Source: Mycocentrospora acerina
Lineage: Eukaryota; Ascomycota; Dothideomycetes; Pleosporales
Direction of reading: 5' to 3'
DNA: 64,000 nucleotides
NCBI GenBank assembly: GCA_022701365.1
Contig: JAKUHH010000392.1
Coordinates: 1 to 64,000, forward strand
Positions within the stretch are counted from its first letter, which is position 1. Each line of letters opens with the position of its first letter. This document shows positions 45,415 through 57,281 of the stretch, piece by piece. The translations under genes and the position numbers were made by a program. The notes beneath the pieces are model-generated. The model worked only from the letters and a program-made list of their open reading frames with translations, ran no database searches and was not told the DNA's origin.

Positions 45415-47006
45415 ATGGCCGCCAACGATAAAAAGATTCCCGCAGTCACGATTGAGAAACGAAGATCGAACGAATCACTTGCACCAAGTGTCCGAACCCC
45501 TCGTACAGCACGCTTCGCCGAAGCCACAACAGTCAACTCGCCTATCGACCCTCCCAAGTCACCCTTGGGCTTCACCACCAACCACTACAAACCACAAGCA
45601 CAGATATCTGACGTAGGCTTTGGCTACGTTCAATCAGTCGAGATGGAAGAAACCGACAGAAGATACCTCCCTCCACCAACACCCAAGACACCGCTCAGGA
45701 GCGCGTTGAAATCGCCCGGTGCTCCCCCACGGACGCCCGGCAATGCCAGCATGATGCTCAGCCCCACTTTCGTGCAGGAGCAAGAGCTTGAGAAGCAGGA
45801 GGCTTTGACGGATAAGGAACAAGTAAAGGACTTAGTACGTCACTGAATTGAGTCATTAGCATGAACCAAACACTAACAACACTCAGAAAATCAAAGTCAG
45901 AGTCCGAATGGCAAAGGTCTTTCTGCGAGGGATCAGTTTTGCCTGCAGTCTTATTGTTCTTTCCATGCTTGCGACAGTGCTCAACATTTTTTTTGCGACA
46001 AGACATATCCCAAAGAGGAACAACCTTCCACCTTGGGCGGACAACACCATGATCTGGCCACAAGTCATGCTACTAACCATTGCCTGTATTTCGCTAATCA
46101 TGTCTATCGCCGTCATTCTCGCGTATTGGAGAGGAGGCCACGGCCGAGCCGAAAAGGTAGCAGCATACTACACCGTGTTCGCCGTCGGATTCTTCATCTT
46201 CAGCATCGTCATGTGGGCTGTCGCGGCGGCAGTATTCAACCAGAGCAAAGCACAAAACAACAACAAGGATATGTGGGGGTGGTCCTGCGTAGACAACAAG
46301 CGCCGCCATCTGTTTGAAGACGACATTTCCTATGCACTCGTCTGCAGACTTCAGGTAAGCACAGTTCTGACTTAGCTGTGACGTTCCAATTCTAACAATT
46401 GAACAGAACTGGGGTCTTGTATGCTGCATCATTGAAGTCGTTGTTGAAGTCCTCGTTATTGCCATCTACGGAATTGTTTTCTACCGCTTCTGGTCCAAGA
46501 GGAAGCTCAGGAAGTCCATGGCCCAACGCGACAGAGCCCGCTCCGACCTCTACCTCGCCCAACTCCGTTCGCAGTCCGCTCCCAATACCCCCGGATTTGG
46601 TCCTATGTCTCCCCGCTCCGGCGGCTGGCGCCCTCCCCCAGGCCACCCCGCATACGTCGACCCGCACTCTGCCGCCGAAAATGGTGAGAGTGAAAGCATC
46701 CAGTACGCATATGCGCGCGAGATTGCACAGCCCCAGCCATTCCAGCTTCAAGCGCCTCCAATCAAAATCACCGGCGCGACCCCCAAGATTGATCAAGACG
46801 GCTTTGACTCCCCTCTGCGAACAGGCACCGCCTCGCCACCACTACCCCGGTCAGAAAGACACAATGACCACGTTGCAGCAGCGCCAGGCGAGCAGGAGTA
46901 CGCTTCTGTTCCTATCCCCGGCGCCTACACACCACTTGCTTCGCCATCGTACCCGGCGCCACAGCAAGCACAGGGCTTTGACTTTGGTCCTACGGTGTCG
47001 AAGTAA
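45415..47006 (+). CDS. Four-transmembrane protein, MARVEL-like, function unknown
   Basis: Three exons: 45415-45834, 45887-46354, 46407-47006 (both introns 52 bp); 495 aa. The ATG at 45415 is chosen over 45409 for its better context (A at -3, G at +4). The first 140 residues are Pro/Ser/Thr-rich and probably cytosolic. Four hydrophobic helices lie at about 151-176, 196-221, 233-258 and 297-325. The loop between helices 3 and 4 carries KDMWGWSCVDNKRRHLFEDD. The long C-terminal tail is Pro-rich with many SP/TP sites and repeated PAPQQ-like stretches. The four-helix layout with cytosolic ends resembles MARVEL-type membrane proteins of filamentous fungi. Function not assigned. Confidence 0.82.
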
Positions 47007-48433
47007 AACGCGTGCGACTGGCAAGTTCGCGGTGTTTGGTTTCTGATTGCTCAGGCTGCTTAGCGTGTTGTCGTTCTCTTTTTGTATATTGGATGGGGCA
47101 TGGATGGCGATCTTGAATGCTTTTGTATATTTTTTTTGTCCTCTCGATATATGAGCCGCCTTCATATGGCTGAGGCTCTTTCCTTTTTGTCTGTCATTGA
47201 AGACTGAAATAATTCCCTATGGTGGATGGAAACTGGGCCTTTCCCTTGAGATACCTTTAGCACGCCTTTTATTCCCTCTCTCATTTTCTTGTTATTCGGT
47301 GGGCAGGATTACGGCACAGAATGAAATGAAATGAGTTGAGTCGAGAAAAGTCTTTCGTCATATTTACTTGTCTTGAATTGTGCCTCGTGTCAATACGTCT
47401 TATTTGCTGTCTTACCAAGTCATGCCAGCCAGATCAGGCCAAAGCTTTGCAGCCTATTACTTGTTCTCAGCCACAGCGCCTAGATAATGTTGAAAATACC
47501 TATAGAGAGGCCTCAAGGGTAATTCCTCTAAGTGCTGTGGTGTTTAGATGGTACCTACATAGGTACGCCTTAATTAGGACTAACGTTGTGTGTATGTAAA
47601 TGGCTAATCTGTAGCTAGCCTAATTAATTACTCGTACTTTATATCTTCAACAAGCAGACCATCTACTTTTTTTGTGAAACGAAACGCACTTCATATGGAT
47701 AGAGCCTCAGGCTGAAAAGGAGGCTATCTCTCAAAAAGGAATCAAGGCTCTTAACGAGCCCTAGAAATCCAACTCAGCCAGCTGCTGCTGTTAGGTCAGT
47801 CACACCATGTTGTTAAAATACCCAGTTGAACCTAATATTAGCCTATTACTCACTCAATTTGAAATCTTACCCTCTGTAAGTTGTACATGCGTCTTGCTTG
47901 TAGTCATTCACGCGAGTTCAAACACTTATTTTTTCAAGCTTAGACTAACACGATCCGTTTGAGAATTACGAATATGAACGTAATCTTCTAGCTAATCATC
48001 TCAAGTAAGGGCATACCGAGGCTAAGCAGCTATCATTTAGTTGCTAACCGGCGGTTTCAAGATCGTTGATTTGGTAATGATATGGAAAGGTACTGCAAGC
48101 TTTTTCTTATCTGATCTATTACGGGTTGCGATGCCGGTTTGGCCTATGTCTGCTCAGGATCAGGATTACCTGAATGATGATCCAATCCAGCACCATGAAT
48201 ATAGTGCCAGAGAAATCCACTGTGGGTTTTTACGCGTGAAACTCTCTTGTGCTTTTACATTGATGTGAAGCTCTAAGGGTGAGCATCTATCAACGAGCTC
48301 TTGAAGTTCCATCACAGAAGCTTGGCGCTCGTCACATCATCGAGCTTGAGCTTGAGCTTGAGCTCCAAGCTGTCAGCCATCTCGCACCCAAACACCAACT
48401 CTCAATTCGCACATCGAATTGTAATTCGCTAAG
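47007..48433. other. AT-rich intergenic region with decayed sequence
   Basis: About 1.4 kb rich in TAATTA, CTAGC and similar words, with many stops in all frames. It looks like mutated repeat DNA, but no element could be named. Just before the M20 gene a short GAGCTT tandem (about 48340-48365) occurs. Confidence 0.5.
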
Positions 48434-49633
48434 ATGATACTCCGCACTCTCTCTCTGCTCCCTCTTGCCCTTGCGCCCCTCGTCTCCGCCCTCCAAGCAC
48501 CTGTCAAACACACCATCCTCGATCCGCGTACTTCAAAAGAGCTTTTGTCGCTGCATCGCAAACTCATTGAAATCGAATCCATAACCCAAAATGAGGAAAG
48601 TGTAGGTGAATGGCTCGCCGGTTATCTGCGCTCCCACGACTTCACTGTCGAGCTGCAAGAGGTCTCACCCAAGCGGTACAACCTGCTCGCCTACGGCTCC
48701 AAACGCGACACGACGATCCTCTTATCCTCACACATCGACACCGTGCCCCCATACTGGCCGTACTACTACAATGAGACCACGGGGATAATTGGAGGAAGAG
48801 GCAGTGTAGACGCCAAGGGTAGCGTCGCAGCCATGATTACCGCGGTACGAGGATTCAAAGATGCCCTCTTTGACGACATCTCCCTTCTCTTCGTTGTGGG
48901 CGAAGAAACAGGCGGGGACGGGATGCGCGACTTCAGTTCCTGGTCTAAGCGCCCCGAGTACGATATTGTCATCTTCGGTGAGCCCACCGAAGGCAAACTC
49001 GTCTGCGGTCACAAAGGCATGCTGGGCTTCAGCCTCAAAGCCACGGGCAAGGCAGCGCACTCGGGATACCCATGGCTGGGGGTCAGCGCAAATGACATTC
49101 TTGTCGAAGCTCTTGGCGAATTGCTTGTCCTTCGCAACCACCTCCCCTGGAGCGAGAAGTATGGAAACACGACGATGAACTTTGGACGCATCGCGGGCGG
49201 AGTGGCATCAAACGTCGTCGCCGAAACAGCGTCGGCATCCATCGCCACGCGTCTCGCAGCCGGAACGCCCGAATCGATGCGCGCACTCATTGTGAAAACG
49301 CTAGAGAAGCTGCAAGCGCGCGCGAAAGAGCAGGGCGGCGTCTTGGACATTGAGTGGGGCAGCGAAGGCTACCCGCCAGTAGACATCGACTGCAAGATCG
49401 ACGGATTCGAGACGCTGACTGTGAACTACGGAACGGATATACCGAGCCTCAAGGGCGATTTCAAAAAGTACCTGTACGGGCCTGGAAGCATCTTTGTGGC
49501 GCATTCAGACCACGAGGCGTTGAAGAGGGAGGAGCTGGAGCAGGCAGTGCTGGACTACAGGAGGTTGATCATCGAGGCAAGCAAGATGCATGTAGATGTA
49601 GACGACGAGTCGGAGGGCCAAGTAGAATTGTAG
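48434..49633 (+). CDS. Secreted or vacuolar M20-family metallopeptidase
   Basis: Single exon, 399 aa. The N-terminal 19 residues (MILRTLSLLPLALAPLVSA) form a signal peptide. Metal-binding and catalytic motifs of the M20 (ArgE/DapE/ACY1/CPG2) family are intact: SSHIDTVPP (His100, Asp102), GRGSVDAKG (Asp126), VVGEETGGDG (catalytic Glu157, metal Glu158), FGEPTEGK, and the C-terminal VAHSDHEAL His. A dimerisation (lid) domain lies between, starting near KGMLGFSLKATGKAAHSG. It probably removes C-terminal or N-acyl residues from small peptides outside the cell or in the vacuole. The substrate is not predictable. The last residues are acidic. Confidence 0.92.
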   Translation: MILRTLSLLPLALAPLVSALQAPVKHTILDPRTSKELLSLHRKLIEIESITQNEESVGEWLAGYLRSHDFTVELQEVSPKRYNLLAYGSKRDTTILLSSHIDTVPPYWPYYYNETTGIIGGRGSVDAKGSVAAMITAVRGFKDALFDDISLLFVVGEETGGDGMRDFSSWSKRPEYDIVIFGEPTEGKLVCGHKGMLGFSLKATGKAAHSGYPWLGVSANDILVEALGELLVLRNHLPWSEKYGNTTMNFGRIAGGVASNVVAETASASIATRLAAGTPESMRALIVKTLEKLQARAKEQGGVLDIEWGSEGYPPVDIDCKIDGFETLTVNYGTDIPSLKGDFKKYLYGPGSIFVAHSDHEALKREELEQAVLDYRRLIIEASKMHVDVDDESEGQVEL

Positions 49634-50692
49634 ATGCACATTTATAATTAATCTGACGCACTCGACTTTTGCATTCTGTGGACTCTTTTACTCGCGTCCT
49701 TCTCCCCCTCCTTGCACGACCGTTCCCTGTTTTCACGCCCAAACTGCTACACCCTCCTACCACTCAACCACAATCACTCGCAAAGTATCCATGCATTCAA
49801 AAGAAAAAAATGTGCCCCCAATTTTAGTCAGCCAGGAGAAAGATCTCGCTCAAATTTTATTTAATAAAAAATAAAAAACAGGCAGTTCTGAGAAAAGAGT
49901 GCGTTTTCTTTCCGAAAGCCCTTCTCCATCTTTTTGGTCTCTTTAACTCCCAAATCTCGCTTTCTGTCTCCTCGCCTCCCTATACCCACCCCCATACCCC
50001 CCATACTTCATCCTCCTCCTCCTCCTCCTCCTTCTTCTCCATTTCTCTTTCCACCTCCCCGTCGTCCGTCTCCTTCCCACAAGTCTCGCTACGGAGAGAG
50101 AGAAGGGGGGTAGATAGACGGACATTTGGGGAGGAGAAAGAGAGGGAGAGAGGGAGAGAGAGAAAGAAGGAAGGAGAGAAGGAAGGGGGGAAGGAAAGGA
50201 AAGGAGGGGGAGAAAAGAGAAGAGAAGAGAAAGAGAAAAGAAGAAAGAAAGGGATTCGGAAATGTTTTGTTCTTGCGCGTTTGTGGATCCCCCGGTCGTT
50301 TTCTTGTCCTTGCGAGAAGGATTTGGAGACTCCGGGGGGACAGATCCGTCGCAGCTATGGGGGAGAGGAAGCTGGACGGCTGTGCTGGTGTGTCTGTTCG
50401 CTGCGCTGTGTGTGTGTGTGTGTGTTTTGGGAAAGAGGGGATGAGAGGAGAAGGAAAGAAGGAAGGAAGGAGGAAAAGGGGAAAAAGTATTCAGGTTTTG
50501 TATTCCTGGCTTACCATGCGCCTGGTGTCTATACTATGCTGGGACGCCGTGTAGTTCAGTACAGTACAGTGTAGTGTCGTGTAAGAGAAGAAGAAAAACG
50601 CCGGAAAATGCAGAGTAGAGAATCGTACACTGGTATACAGAACCGCCGTCATAAAAAGTTCATGCAACATAACATCCTGTCAGTTAGTGGAA
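49634..50692. other. Convergent region with strong purine/pyrimidine strand bias
   Basis: C/T-rich on the plus strand to about 50090, then G/A-rich for about 150 bp (50095-50260), with GAAGGAAGG-type runs again near 50450-50490 and a GT run near 50405-50424. No coding sequence supported. Confidence 0.6.
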
Positions 50693-53600
50693 TTAGTTTG
50701 CGGCACCCTCCTGCGCCAGCTTCTCCGCCATGCCTAGATCGCGAATTTCCCACCCAGCATCCGCACCGACCCAGTCCTTCTTCTCACCTAGGATCGCTAC
50801 GCTACTCTCTCCCGCGCGCTGCACGAGGAACTCATCCGCTACACGCTGAACCTCCTCGGCCGAGACGTCTAGAAGTTGTTCCCGCCTCGTCTGCAGCATG
50901 TCGTCTGTGACTCCGCTGAGGAAGAGCCGCATCCCCTCGCGGCTCACGCTCTGTGGTGCATCGTACCCCTGGAACGCGCTGAGTTTCGCTTCCTCGAGAT
51001 CTTGTGCCGTCCATGCGCGGTCGCGTGCCCACTGGCCTGCCTCGCCCATGATCTTCATACTGTTCTGCGGGTTCGGGTCGCGGTACGAGTACATTCCGAA
51101 CAAACCACCAAGACCACGTGCATAGGCGCCGCCGCCGTACGCACCGCCCTTTTCACGGATCTCCGGGTGCAGCATCTTGAACGTGAGGAGCTTGGCGAGG
51201 ATTTCGAGCGGCGCACTGGAGGCGGATGTGTAGGGGACGGTTGGGGTGGCGAGGGCCGAGTAGTAAACTTGGTAGGGGAGGGGGAAGAAGGATTTTGTGT
51301 TGCGGGGGAATTGGGTTTGTTGGGTTGTCGGCGGGACAGAGACGTTCTTGGGTAGGGTGGAGAGGAACTTTTGGAGAGCAGATTGGTTGGCTGTGGAGGA
51401 TTCGCTGCCGCAGTTGATTGCTACGCGGAACTGCGACGTGTTTGCAATGGCAAAGGATTGAATGGCTTTGAGTTTTTGGATGACGGAGCTGAGGGAGTCT
51501 TGGGAGGCAAGACTTGTCGTGAGCTTGACTTGGGTGAGACCTCCTGTTTGCTCAGCCAGTCGGCCTACTTCGTTAATCCCAGCTTCTGCATATCTCATGG
51601 CGAATGAGTGACCAGATTCGGCAATGGAGTTGACGGCACCGCTCGATGAGCTTTGCAGCAGCTCGCGAATCTTCTTCTCAGCTTCTGGTCCTTCGAAGTC
51701 GGTTTCCTGCAGGATTGTTCGGAGCAGCTCGTACATGTCTGGAATGTTACGATCAAACGCGTAGCCTGAGAAAGACAGGCCTTCTTCAAACGCAGTCAGG
51801 GAAGACGGCGATGGCGAGGAGTGGTATCCGACAGAAATTCCACCCGTCTTCAGCTTGATGAGCTCCTCAAGTTGCTCCATCGTCTTGTTCTTTGTGCCGA
51901 GGCGCATGATGGCGCTGGTAAACAACGGAATCATTTCCCTCAACTCGTCTGGAAGATTTTGCAGTTGGTGCACAGCGCGAAAGTACGTTAACCCATTTGT
52001 GGGTGCTTCGCGCCATTGAACCTTGACATTATCGACGTTTGTGTGACGGAGGGGCTTCCTCTCTTTCTCGCGCGGAATGTCTTTGACGTAGACGGTAGGC
52101 AGACAGCTCAAATCCTCGTCCCTAGCCTTCTCTTGAACTTTGAGTAACTCGAGCTCCCGCTGCTCCAGGTACTGCTGCGCCTCCTGCTCGCTAGGGAACT
52201 TTTTTGTGGTTTCTGAAATCTTGGTCGCCAATCGCTGTTGCTCCTCGTCCACCAGTTCCTGACTGAAAGTTTCGGACGGCTGCATCGTAAAGGTCAGAGT
52301 ATTGTCGGTCAAAAGGTACTTTTCAATCAAGCCCTCGAGGTAGTCTTCCTCGGCATACTTCTTCTGGAACCCATTAACGGTCTCCTGCCAAGCGAGCGCA
52401 TCCATAGGGTCAATGCCGTTGAACCAGCTGGGCTTCAGTCGCTGCAGAATGCCCATGCCGAAGTTTGATGTCTTGTGCTTGAGAGACAGCTCTAGCTGGT
52501 GAAGAATACCATCGACCTTGATCTTGTCGAAGCCGTTCTTTCGTGCCTCAGCAAAGGTCTGGACAATGGTTTCGCGAACCTTGGACACGTCCTCTGCCTT
52601 GACGGCATCGAGTCCAACAGAAAAAGTCCCGCGTCTCCCTGCACTGTCGTAGCCCGTGTTTGCGCTAAAGTCTGCGCCTAGGCCTGACTCGATGAGGTTG
52701 CGGTACAGCGGTGAGCCGTAGCCGTTCATGAGCAGGCTGCTCAGTACGCCAAGCGCAAAGTTCTCTACCGAGTCAGCCGTGTCGCCCATGAGCCAGGTGA
52801 CGGATGTCTTGTACTGCTTGTCCTGAGGAATCAGAGGATCGAGAGGGCCGGGGACGACGACTTGCTTGGGGCTGTTCAACTCGATTGGTGCCTTGACCTC
52901 CTGGTCGACGGAGATTTTGCTGAAGCCACTCAGACGGCCATTGACCTCTTTCAGATGCTCAGCCAGGGGCATGTCTCCGTAGGTTAGAATTTTTGCGTTG
53001 CTGGGGTGGTAGTGGTCGGCGTGGAACTTGCGCAGTTGCTCCCACGTCAGGTCGGTAATCTTCTGGGGGTCGCCACCAGAGTTGTTGATTGCGGGAAAGA
53101 GGTGGTCCTGGAACCTGGCGTAGAAGAGATAGCTCGCGTCGGACATCTGGCCCTTCATCTCGTTGTAGACGACGCCCTTGAAGACGAGGCGCTTTGCGGA
53201 GGGGTCGTCTGTGTCGGCGGCCATTGGGTTCTCGGGGCCTATGCGCCATCCCTCCTGGGTGAAGTCGTTCTCCTTGAGCAGCGGGTGCAGGGTGGCGTCG
53301 AGGTAGACGGACATGAGGTTCTTGAAGTCCTGGGCGTTTGTGGTGGCGAAGGGGTAGGCAGTGTGGTCGGGGAAGGTCCAGGCGTTCATGAAGTTGGAGA
53401 GGGAGCGCGGCAGCATCTTGAAAAAGGGGTCGCGGATGGGGTACTTTTCACTGCCACACAGCGTCGTGTGCTCGAGGATGTGGGGGACTCCGGTGGCGTC
53501 TGGCGGGTTGGTCTTGAAGCCAATGGAGAAGCAGTTGTTGGCATCCTCGCGGGCAATGTGGACGTACTCGGCGCCCGTCTTGTCGTGCTGCAGGTGCAGG

Positions 53601-53806
53601 GCGGTCAGCTCGAGCTCGGGCACCTCCTTGACGCGCTTGAGGGTGAAGCCGTGCAGCTGGGCGCCGACGCTGGGGAAGTTGGCGACGTCGGTAATGGCGG
53701 CATATGCGCGGCGCGGCGGGGTGGGGAGGGCGAGGGCAGGCCTGAGGGTGCGCGTGGTGGGCAGCTGCCAGGCAGCAGAGCGCTGCCAGCCAGTGGAGCG
53801 CAGCAT
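50693..53806 (-). CDS. CYM1: Mitochondrial presequence protease (PreP/Cym1), M16C
   Basis: Single exon, 1037 aa, typical for the family. The start at 53806 ([10 protein letters not shown]) gives a clear presequence: about 35 residues rich in Arg/Ala/Pro without acidic residues. The inverted zinc motif HxxEH is H109-I-L-E-H113, followed by [19 protein letters not shown], which is diagnostic for PreP. The segment [12 protein letters not shown] holds the third zinc-ligand Glu. The C-terminal half keeps [10 protein letters not shown] and [11 protein letters not shown], the Arg/Tyr region that helps close the chamber. In the matrix it degrades cleaved targeting peptides. An open frame runs 22 codons further upstream but adds only low-complexity sequence. 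Divergent from the taxilin gene. Confidence 0.95.
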   Translation of the reverse strand: MLRSTGWQRSAAWQLPTTRTLRPALALPTPPRRAYAAITDVANFPSVGAQLHGFTLKRVKEVPELELTALHLQHDKTGAEYVHIAREDANNCFSIGFKTNPPDATGVPHILEHTTLCGSEKYPIRDPFFKMLPRSLSNFMNAWTFPDHTAYPFATTNAQDFKNLMSVYLDATLHPLLKENDFTQEGWRIGPENPMAADTDDPSAKRLVFKGVVYNEMKGQMSDASYLFYARFQDHLFPAINNSGGDPQKITDLTWEQLRKFHADHYHPSNAKILTYGDMPLAEHLKEVNGRLSGFSKISVDQEVKAPIELNSPKQVVVPGPLDPLIPQDKQYKTSVTWLMGDTADSVENFALGVLSSLLMNGYGSPLYRNLIESGLGADFSANTGYDSAGRRGTFSVGLDAVKAEDVSKVRETIVQTFAEARKNGFDKIKVDGILHQLELSLKHKTSNFGMGILQRLKPSWFNGIDPMDALAWQETVNGFQKKYAEEDYLEGLIEKYLLTDNTLTFTMQPSETFSQELVDEEQQRLATKISETTKKFPSEQEAQQYLEQRELELLKVQEKARDEDLSCLPTVYVKDIPREKERKPLRHTNVDNVKVQWREAPTNGLTYFRAVHQLQNLPDELREMIPLFTSAIMRLGTKNKTMEQLEELIKLKTGGISVGYHSSPSPSSLTAFEEGLSFSGYAFDRNIPDMYELLRTILQETDFEGPEAEKKIRELLQSSSSGAVNSIAESGHSFAMRYAEAGINEVGRLAEQTGGLTQVKLTTSLASQDSLSSVIQKLKAIQSFAIANTSQFRVAINCGSESSTANQSALQKFLSTLPKNVSVPPTTQQTQFPRNTKSFFPLPYQVYYSALATPTVPYTSASSAPLEILAKLLTFKMLHPEIREKGGAYGGGAYARGLGGLFGMYSYRDPNPQNSMKIMGEAGQWARDRAWTAQDLEEAKLSAFQGYDAPQSVSREGMRLFLSGVTDDMLQTRREQLLDVSAEEVQRVADEFLVQRAGESSVAILGEKKDWVGADAGWEIRDLGMAEKLAQEGAAN

Positions 53807-53934
53807 GGTCGAGGGGGAGGGGGAGGGAAAGGGAGAGGGAGGGTGCGTGCGGGCGTGTGTGACGGCCAGCACAAAATGCTACATGGCGGATGCAAGCCAG
53901 ATGCACGCTCGCGGTGCATGACGCGCTCGGCCGC

Positions 53935-54110
53935 CGAGTGGCCGGTGGGTGGGCAGAATTAGCTAGGCCAGAGGCTGAGTGGGCAGAATGAGCCAGGCTA
54001 GAGGCTGAGTGGCCGGTGGGTGGGCAGAATCAGCCAGGCCAGAGGGCCAAATGCACCCAGGCCGAGCGGCCGGTGGGCGTGGCTAGAGGCTGGCTGGCTG
54101 GCGAGGCTGG
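53935..54110. repeat. Minisatellite upstream of CYM1
   Basis: Imperfect tandem units built from GGTGGGTGGGCAGAAT and CAGCCAGGCCAGAGGCTGAGTGG words, at least three rounds, G-rich on the plus strand. Confidence 0.7.
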
Positions 54111-54164
54111 CCAGCAGAGGCCGTGGCAGAGCGAGGCATTCGACGATCCCACCGCTCGCGTGTC

Positions 54165-54300
54165 GTGGCTGACGGACTGCTGGGCTGCTTGGCTGCTGGA
54201 CTGCTGGACTGCCTGCCTGACTGCTGAGCTGCTAGACTGCTGCACTCCCGGCCTGCCTGACTGCCCGACTGCCAGACTGCTAGACTGCCTGGCTGCCGGA
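54165..54300. repeat. Imperfect CTGCTGGACTGC tandem repeat
   Basis: About a dozen 8- to 12-bp units of GCTGCTGGACTGC / GACTGCC type, in the divergent CYM1-taxilin promoter region. Confidence 0.7.
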
Positions 54301-54418
54301 CGAGACTCCACCAAGAACTCTGCATCGCTCCCTCACTACCCGCTGCCCCGTCCAAACACGCCCACACGCACACTCGCACCAAGCACCCGCCCGTCCTCTG
54401 GCCCACGCCGCCACCCCA

Positions 54419-54520
54419 CGTCCACATTCACGTCCACATCCACATCGACATCCACATCCACATCCATATTCACATTTACACCGACATCGACATCGACATC
54501 AACATCAACATCTACACCAC
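54419..54520. repeat. Hexanucleotide (CACATC/GACATC)n repeat
   Basis: About sixteen 6-bp units with period six kept throughout, drifting between ACATCC, ACATCG and ACATCA. Confidence 0.8.
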
Positions 54521-54771
54521 CACCACCACTCACACCAACACCCACACCCACACCCCCTCCCCCCGCCCAGACACGCTGCACGTCCGTAGAAGCCCACCGG
54601 CCCCTGCACCCGCGAATGCCCCCCGTCGCCGCCTGAACACGCCGCCCGTCCAGAGCCCCCCGACGTTGCGTGCCCCAGTCGACGAGGGTGCGCAGAGCAA
54701 GTAGCGAGTCACGAGGCCGCCGGCACGCCCTCGAGCACCACGCACGCAGCCACGCCCCGACCCCGACGGTG

Positions 54772-56407
54772 ATGGCAACCGTCGCCCAGCAGCGCCAGCC
54801 CACGTCTGCCCAGCCCCGCCCGCACCACGACGCCGCAAACATGCCCCCCGCACAGCACCCCCCGCCGCCCGCCGCGAAGAAGGCCAAGGGCAAAAAGGCC
54901 GCCGACCCCTCGGAGCAGCAGAAGCAGATCCAGGCCAAGATTGCCCAGCTCGAGCTCGACGAGGCCGGCGACAAGGAGCAGGAGCTCGAAATCGGTGGGT
55001 ACCCGTCCATGCTCCGGCGGCACGCCACTTGCGCCCCAGTCTCGTGCGCCGTCAACACTGGCTGACTTGTGTCTGTGAACAGAGCGCGAAGTCAAAAAGG
55101 CCAACCGCGAGCTCTCGTCCCTGCTCTCCAACATGGACGGCCCGCTGTCCCGCCTCGAGGTCGTGCAGAAGAGATACACGGAGCTCCTGTCCGCCATGAA
55201 GCGCACCGAGCGCGAACACCAAAAGGCCAAGAAGCGCGGGGACCAGCTCCAAAAGGAAAAGGACTCGCAAAGATCAGAGCTCAACAAGGTCACCACAATC
55301 AAGGACAAGCTGGACAAGTTGTCGCGCGACTTTGCAAAGGAGAACAAGAAGCTCAAGGACGAGCTGCACAAGCTCGAGACCAGCGAGTCGACCGCCCGCC
55401 ACGAGCTGCACCAGCGCCTCGAGCATCTGGTCGCCGACGTCGACGACTGCATCGCCGCGCAAATGGGACCAGAGCCTCAAAACCAAGCCCAAGTCGAGCT
55501 AGACGAGCTGTATGTCATCGTGGCCCACCGCCCACCGCCCGCCCAACGCGCGCTAAAACTCCCCCCAGGTTTCGTCAGAAATTCAAATCATTCGTCGATC
55601 AGTACGAGCTCCGCGAGCTGCAATTCCACTCCTTGCTACGGACAAAAGAGCTCGAGATCCAGTACCAAATGGCACGCTTAGAGCAGCAGCGGAAGCAGCA
55701 AGAGGCAGAGTCGTCCAAGTCGCACCAGTTGACAAGACAGGTCTCGACTTTCTCGCAAACAGAGACGGAGCTACGGACGCAGCTGAACATTTACGTGGAA
55801 AAGTTCAAGCAGGTAAGTTGCCGCGCCTCTCCCTCCCCTGTTTATAAATGGCATCATGGTTAATACTGACTAGATGCAGGTTGAGGAAACTCTCAACAAC
55901 TCCAATGACTTGTTCCTCACTTTCCGCAAGGAAATGGAAGAAATGTCCAAAAAGACGAAGCGTCTGGAAAAGGAGAACCAAAACCTGCAGCGCCACAAGG
56001 AAATAACGAACCGCAATATCGGTGAAATGGTCGAAGAGCGTCAGAAGATGCAAGAGGAGCTGGCGAGGAAAACCAAGGAGGCCGAGGTTGCACGCAGAAA
56101 GATTGTCCAATTAGAGACGCTGTGTCGCGGCATGCAAGCCCAAGGTCGAGGTCAGGTTCCGATGAATGAGCTGGAAGAGGATGAAGAGGTCACAGAGAGT
56201 GAATACGACTACGAGGACGAAGAGGATGACGAGGAGGGTAGCGCAGACTACGACGACGACACGGAAGAGGACGCCGTTGACGCCGTTCCCGAGCGCCGCC
56301 CCTTTGGACCCGTTCCCCCACCGCCGCCGCCTCCGCAGGCTATTGTGAATGGGAAAATCAACGGCCATAGAGGAGCCAATGTGCAGATCAATGGAGTCAA
56401 GCGCTGA
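54772..56407 (+). CDS. Taxilin-family coiled-coil protein
   Basis: Four exons: 54772-54994, 55083-55509, 55569-55812, 55880-56407 (introns 88, 59 and 67 bp); 473 aa. The N-terminus is Pro/Ala-rich with a basic AAKKAKGKKA stretch. A near-continuous coiled coil (about 50-400) bears taxilin landmarks: LEVVQKRYTELLSAMKRTERE, KLDKLSRDFAKENKKLKDE, FRQKFKSFVDQYELRELQF across the second splice, and LRTQLNIYVEKFKQVEETLNNSNDLF across the third, shown here in pieces. The tail is acidic, then Pro-rich (PPPPPPPP). Animal taxilins bind syntaxins and act in vesicle traffic; fungal members are poorly studied. The start codon is the first plausible ATG, but an open frame exists upstream. Confidence 0.88.
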
Positions 56408-57281
56408 TTGCCCTGCTCCACCAGACTCTCCCTTTTATTCTTCCCCCATCTGCATTCATAACCACCATTGATGCCAAATTTCTTTTAACCCGCTTGCCTT
56501 CAGAAGCAGTCCAAATACTGACTGATGGCCGATTTACTACATTGAGCCCCTGCTGCTGGATGACTCCTGTACATAACTCTTCAACACAATGACAACCAGG
56601 AATCGCCCTTCACAAACAAGAAAAGAAAAGAAAAGAAAAGTCCACTGCTCGCATGTGCCAATGTAGTGACAGGCCGACACTTGAATGCTGATTTGCTGTG
56701 CAAAGAAGCTCGTTCTTTGAAGTTGTAAGGTCTGCACTCAATTTGGTGAGTGAATACAATCCCAAGAAGAAGAACGAGCTTCTTCGCAGCAGCAGTAGCA
56801 GCAGCATGTTGAATGTAATCAAGGCTCAACGTGGGAAGTTTATTCTCTCCCCGTCCCTCCCAAAAACCGCTGACGACGTGACTTGGACAGGGCACTTTTC
56901 GGCAACTCTCGCGATTGGACTGGAGCGCAGGGAGCCCTGCAGCCGTGTGATTTCTCGACTCGAATAAAGCGGCTTGCTGGTGGGAAGACATGAGCCGAGG
57001 CCGTCTTCTCCCCACCCCCCTCCCCGCATCTGCAGGACCCTTGCTTGTTTTCCTTTCCCCTTCCCAAGGCTGACAGCTTTCCCGCTATTTAGCTACATTT
57101 CCCCACACTTTTTCTAAACTCTGGGTTAGGGATTACTGGACAACCACTGTTTTTTTTTCTTCAAAGAAGATAAAGCATTTCATCTACTTTGTTGTGTCAT
57201 AAATACGTTTCCTGTACCATTCCATTCGAGGATTTACGTTTACCATTTCCTGTGTTGCCTTGACATATAGTTTTCCACACC
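56408..57281. other. Intergenic region taxilin / nitronate monooxygenase
   Basis: About 870 bp. Contains an AAAAG run (about 56617-56640) and an AGC run (about 56787-56806). The last 200 bp are T/C-rich leader sequence. Confidence 0.55.
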
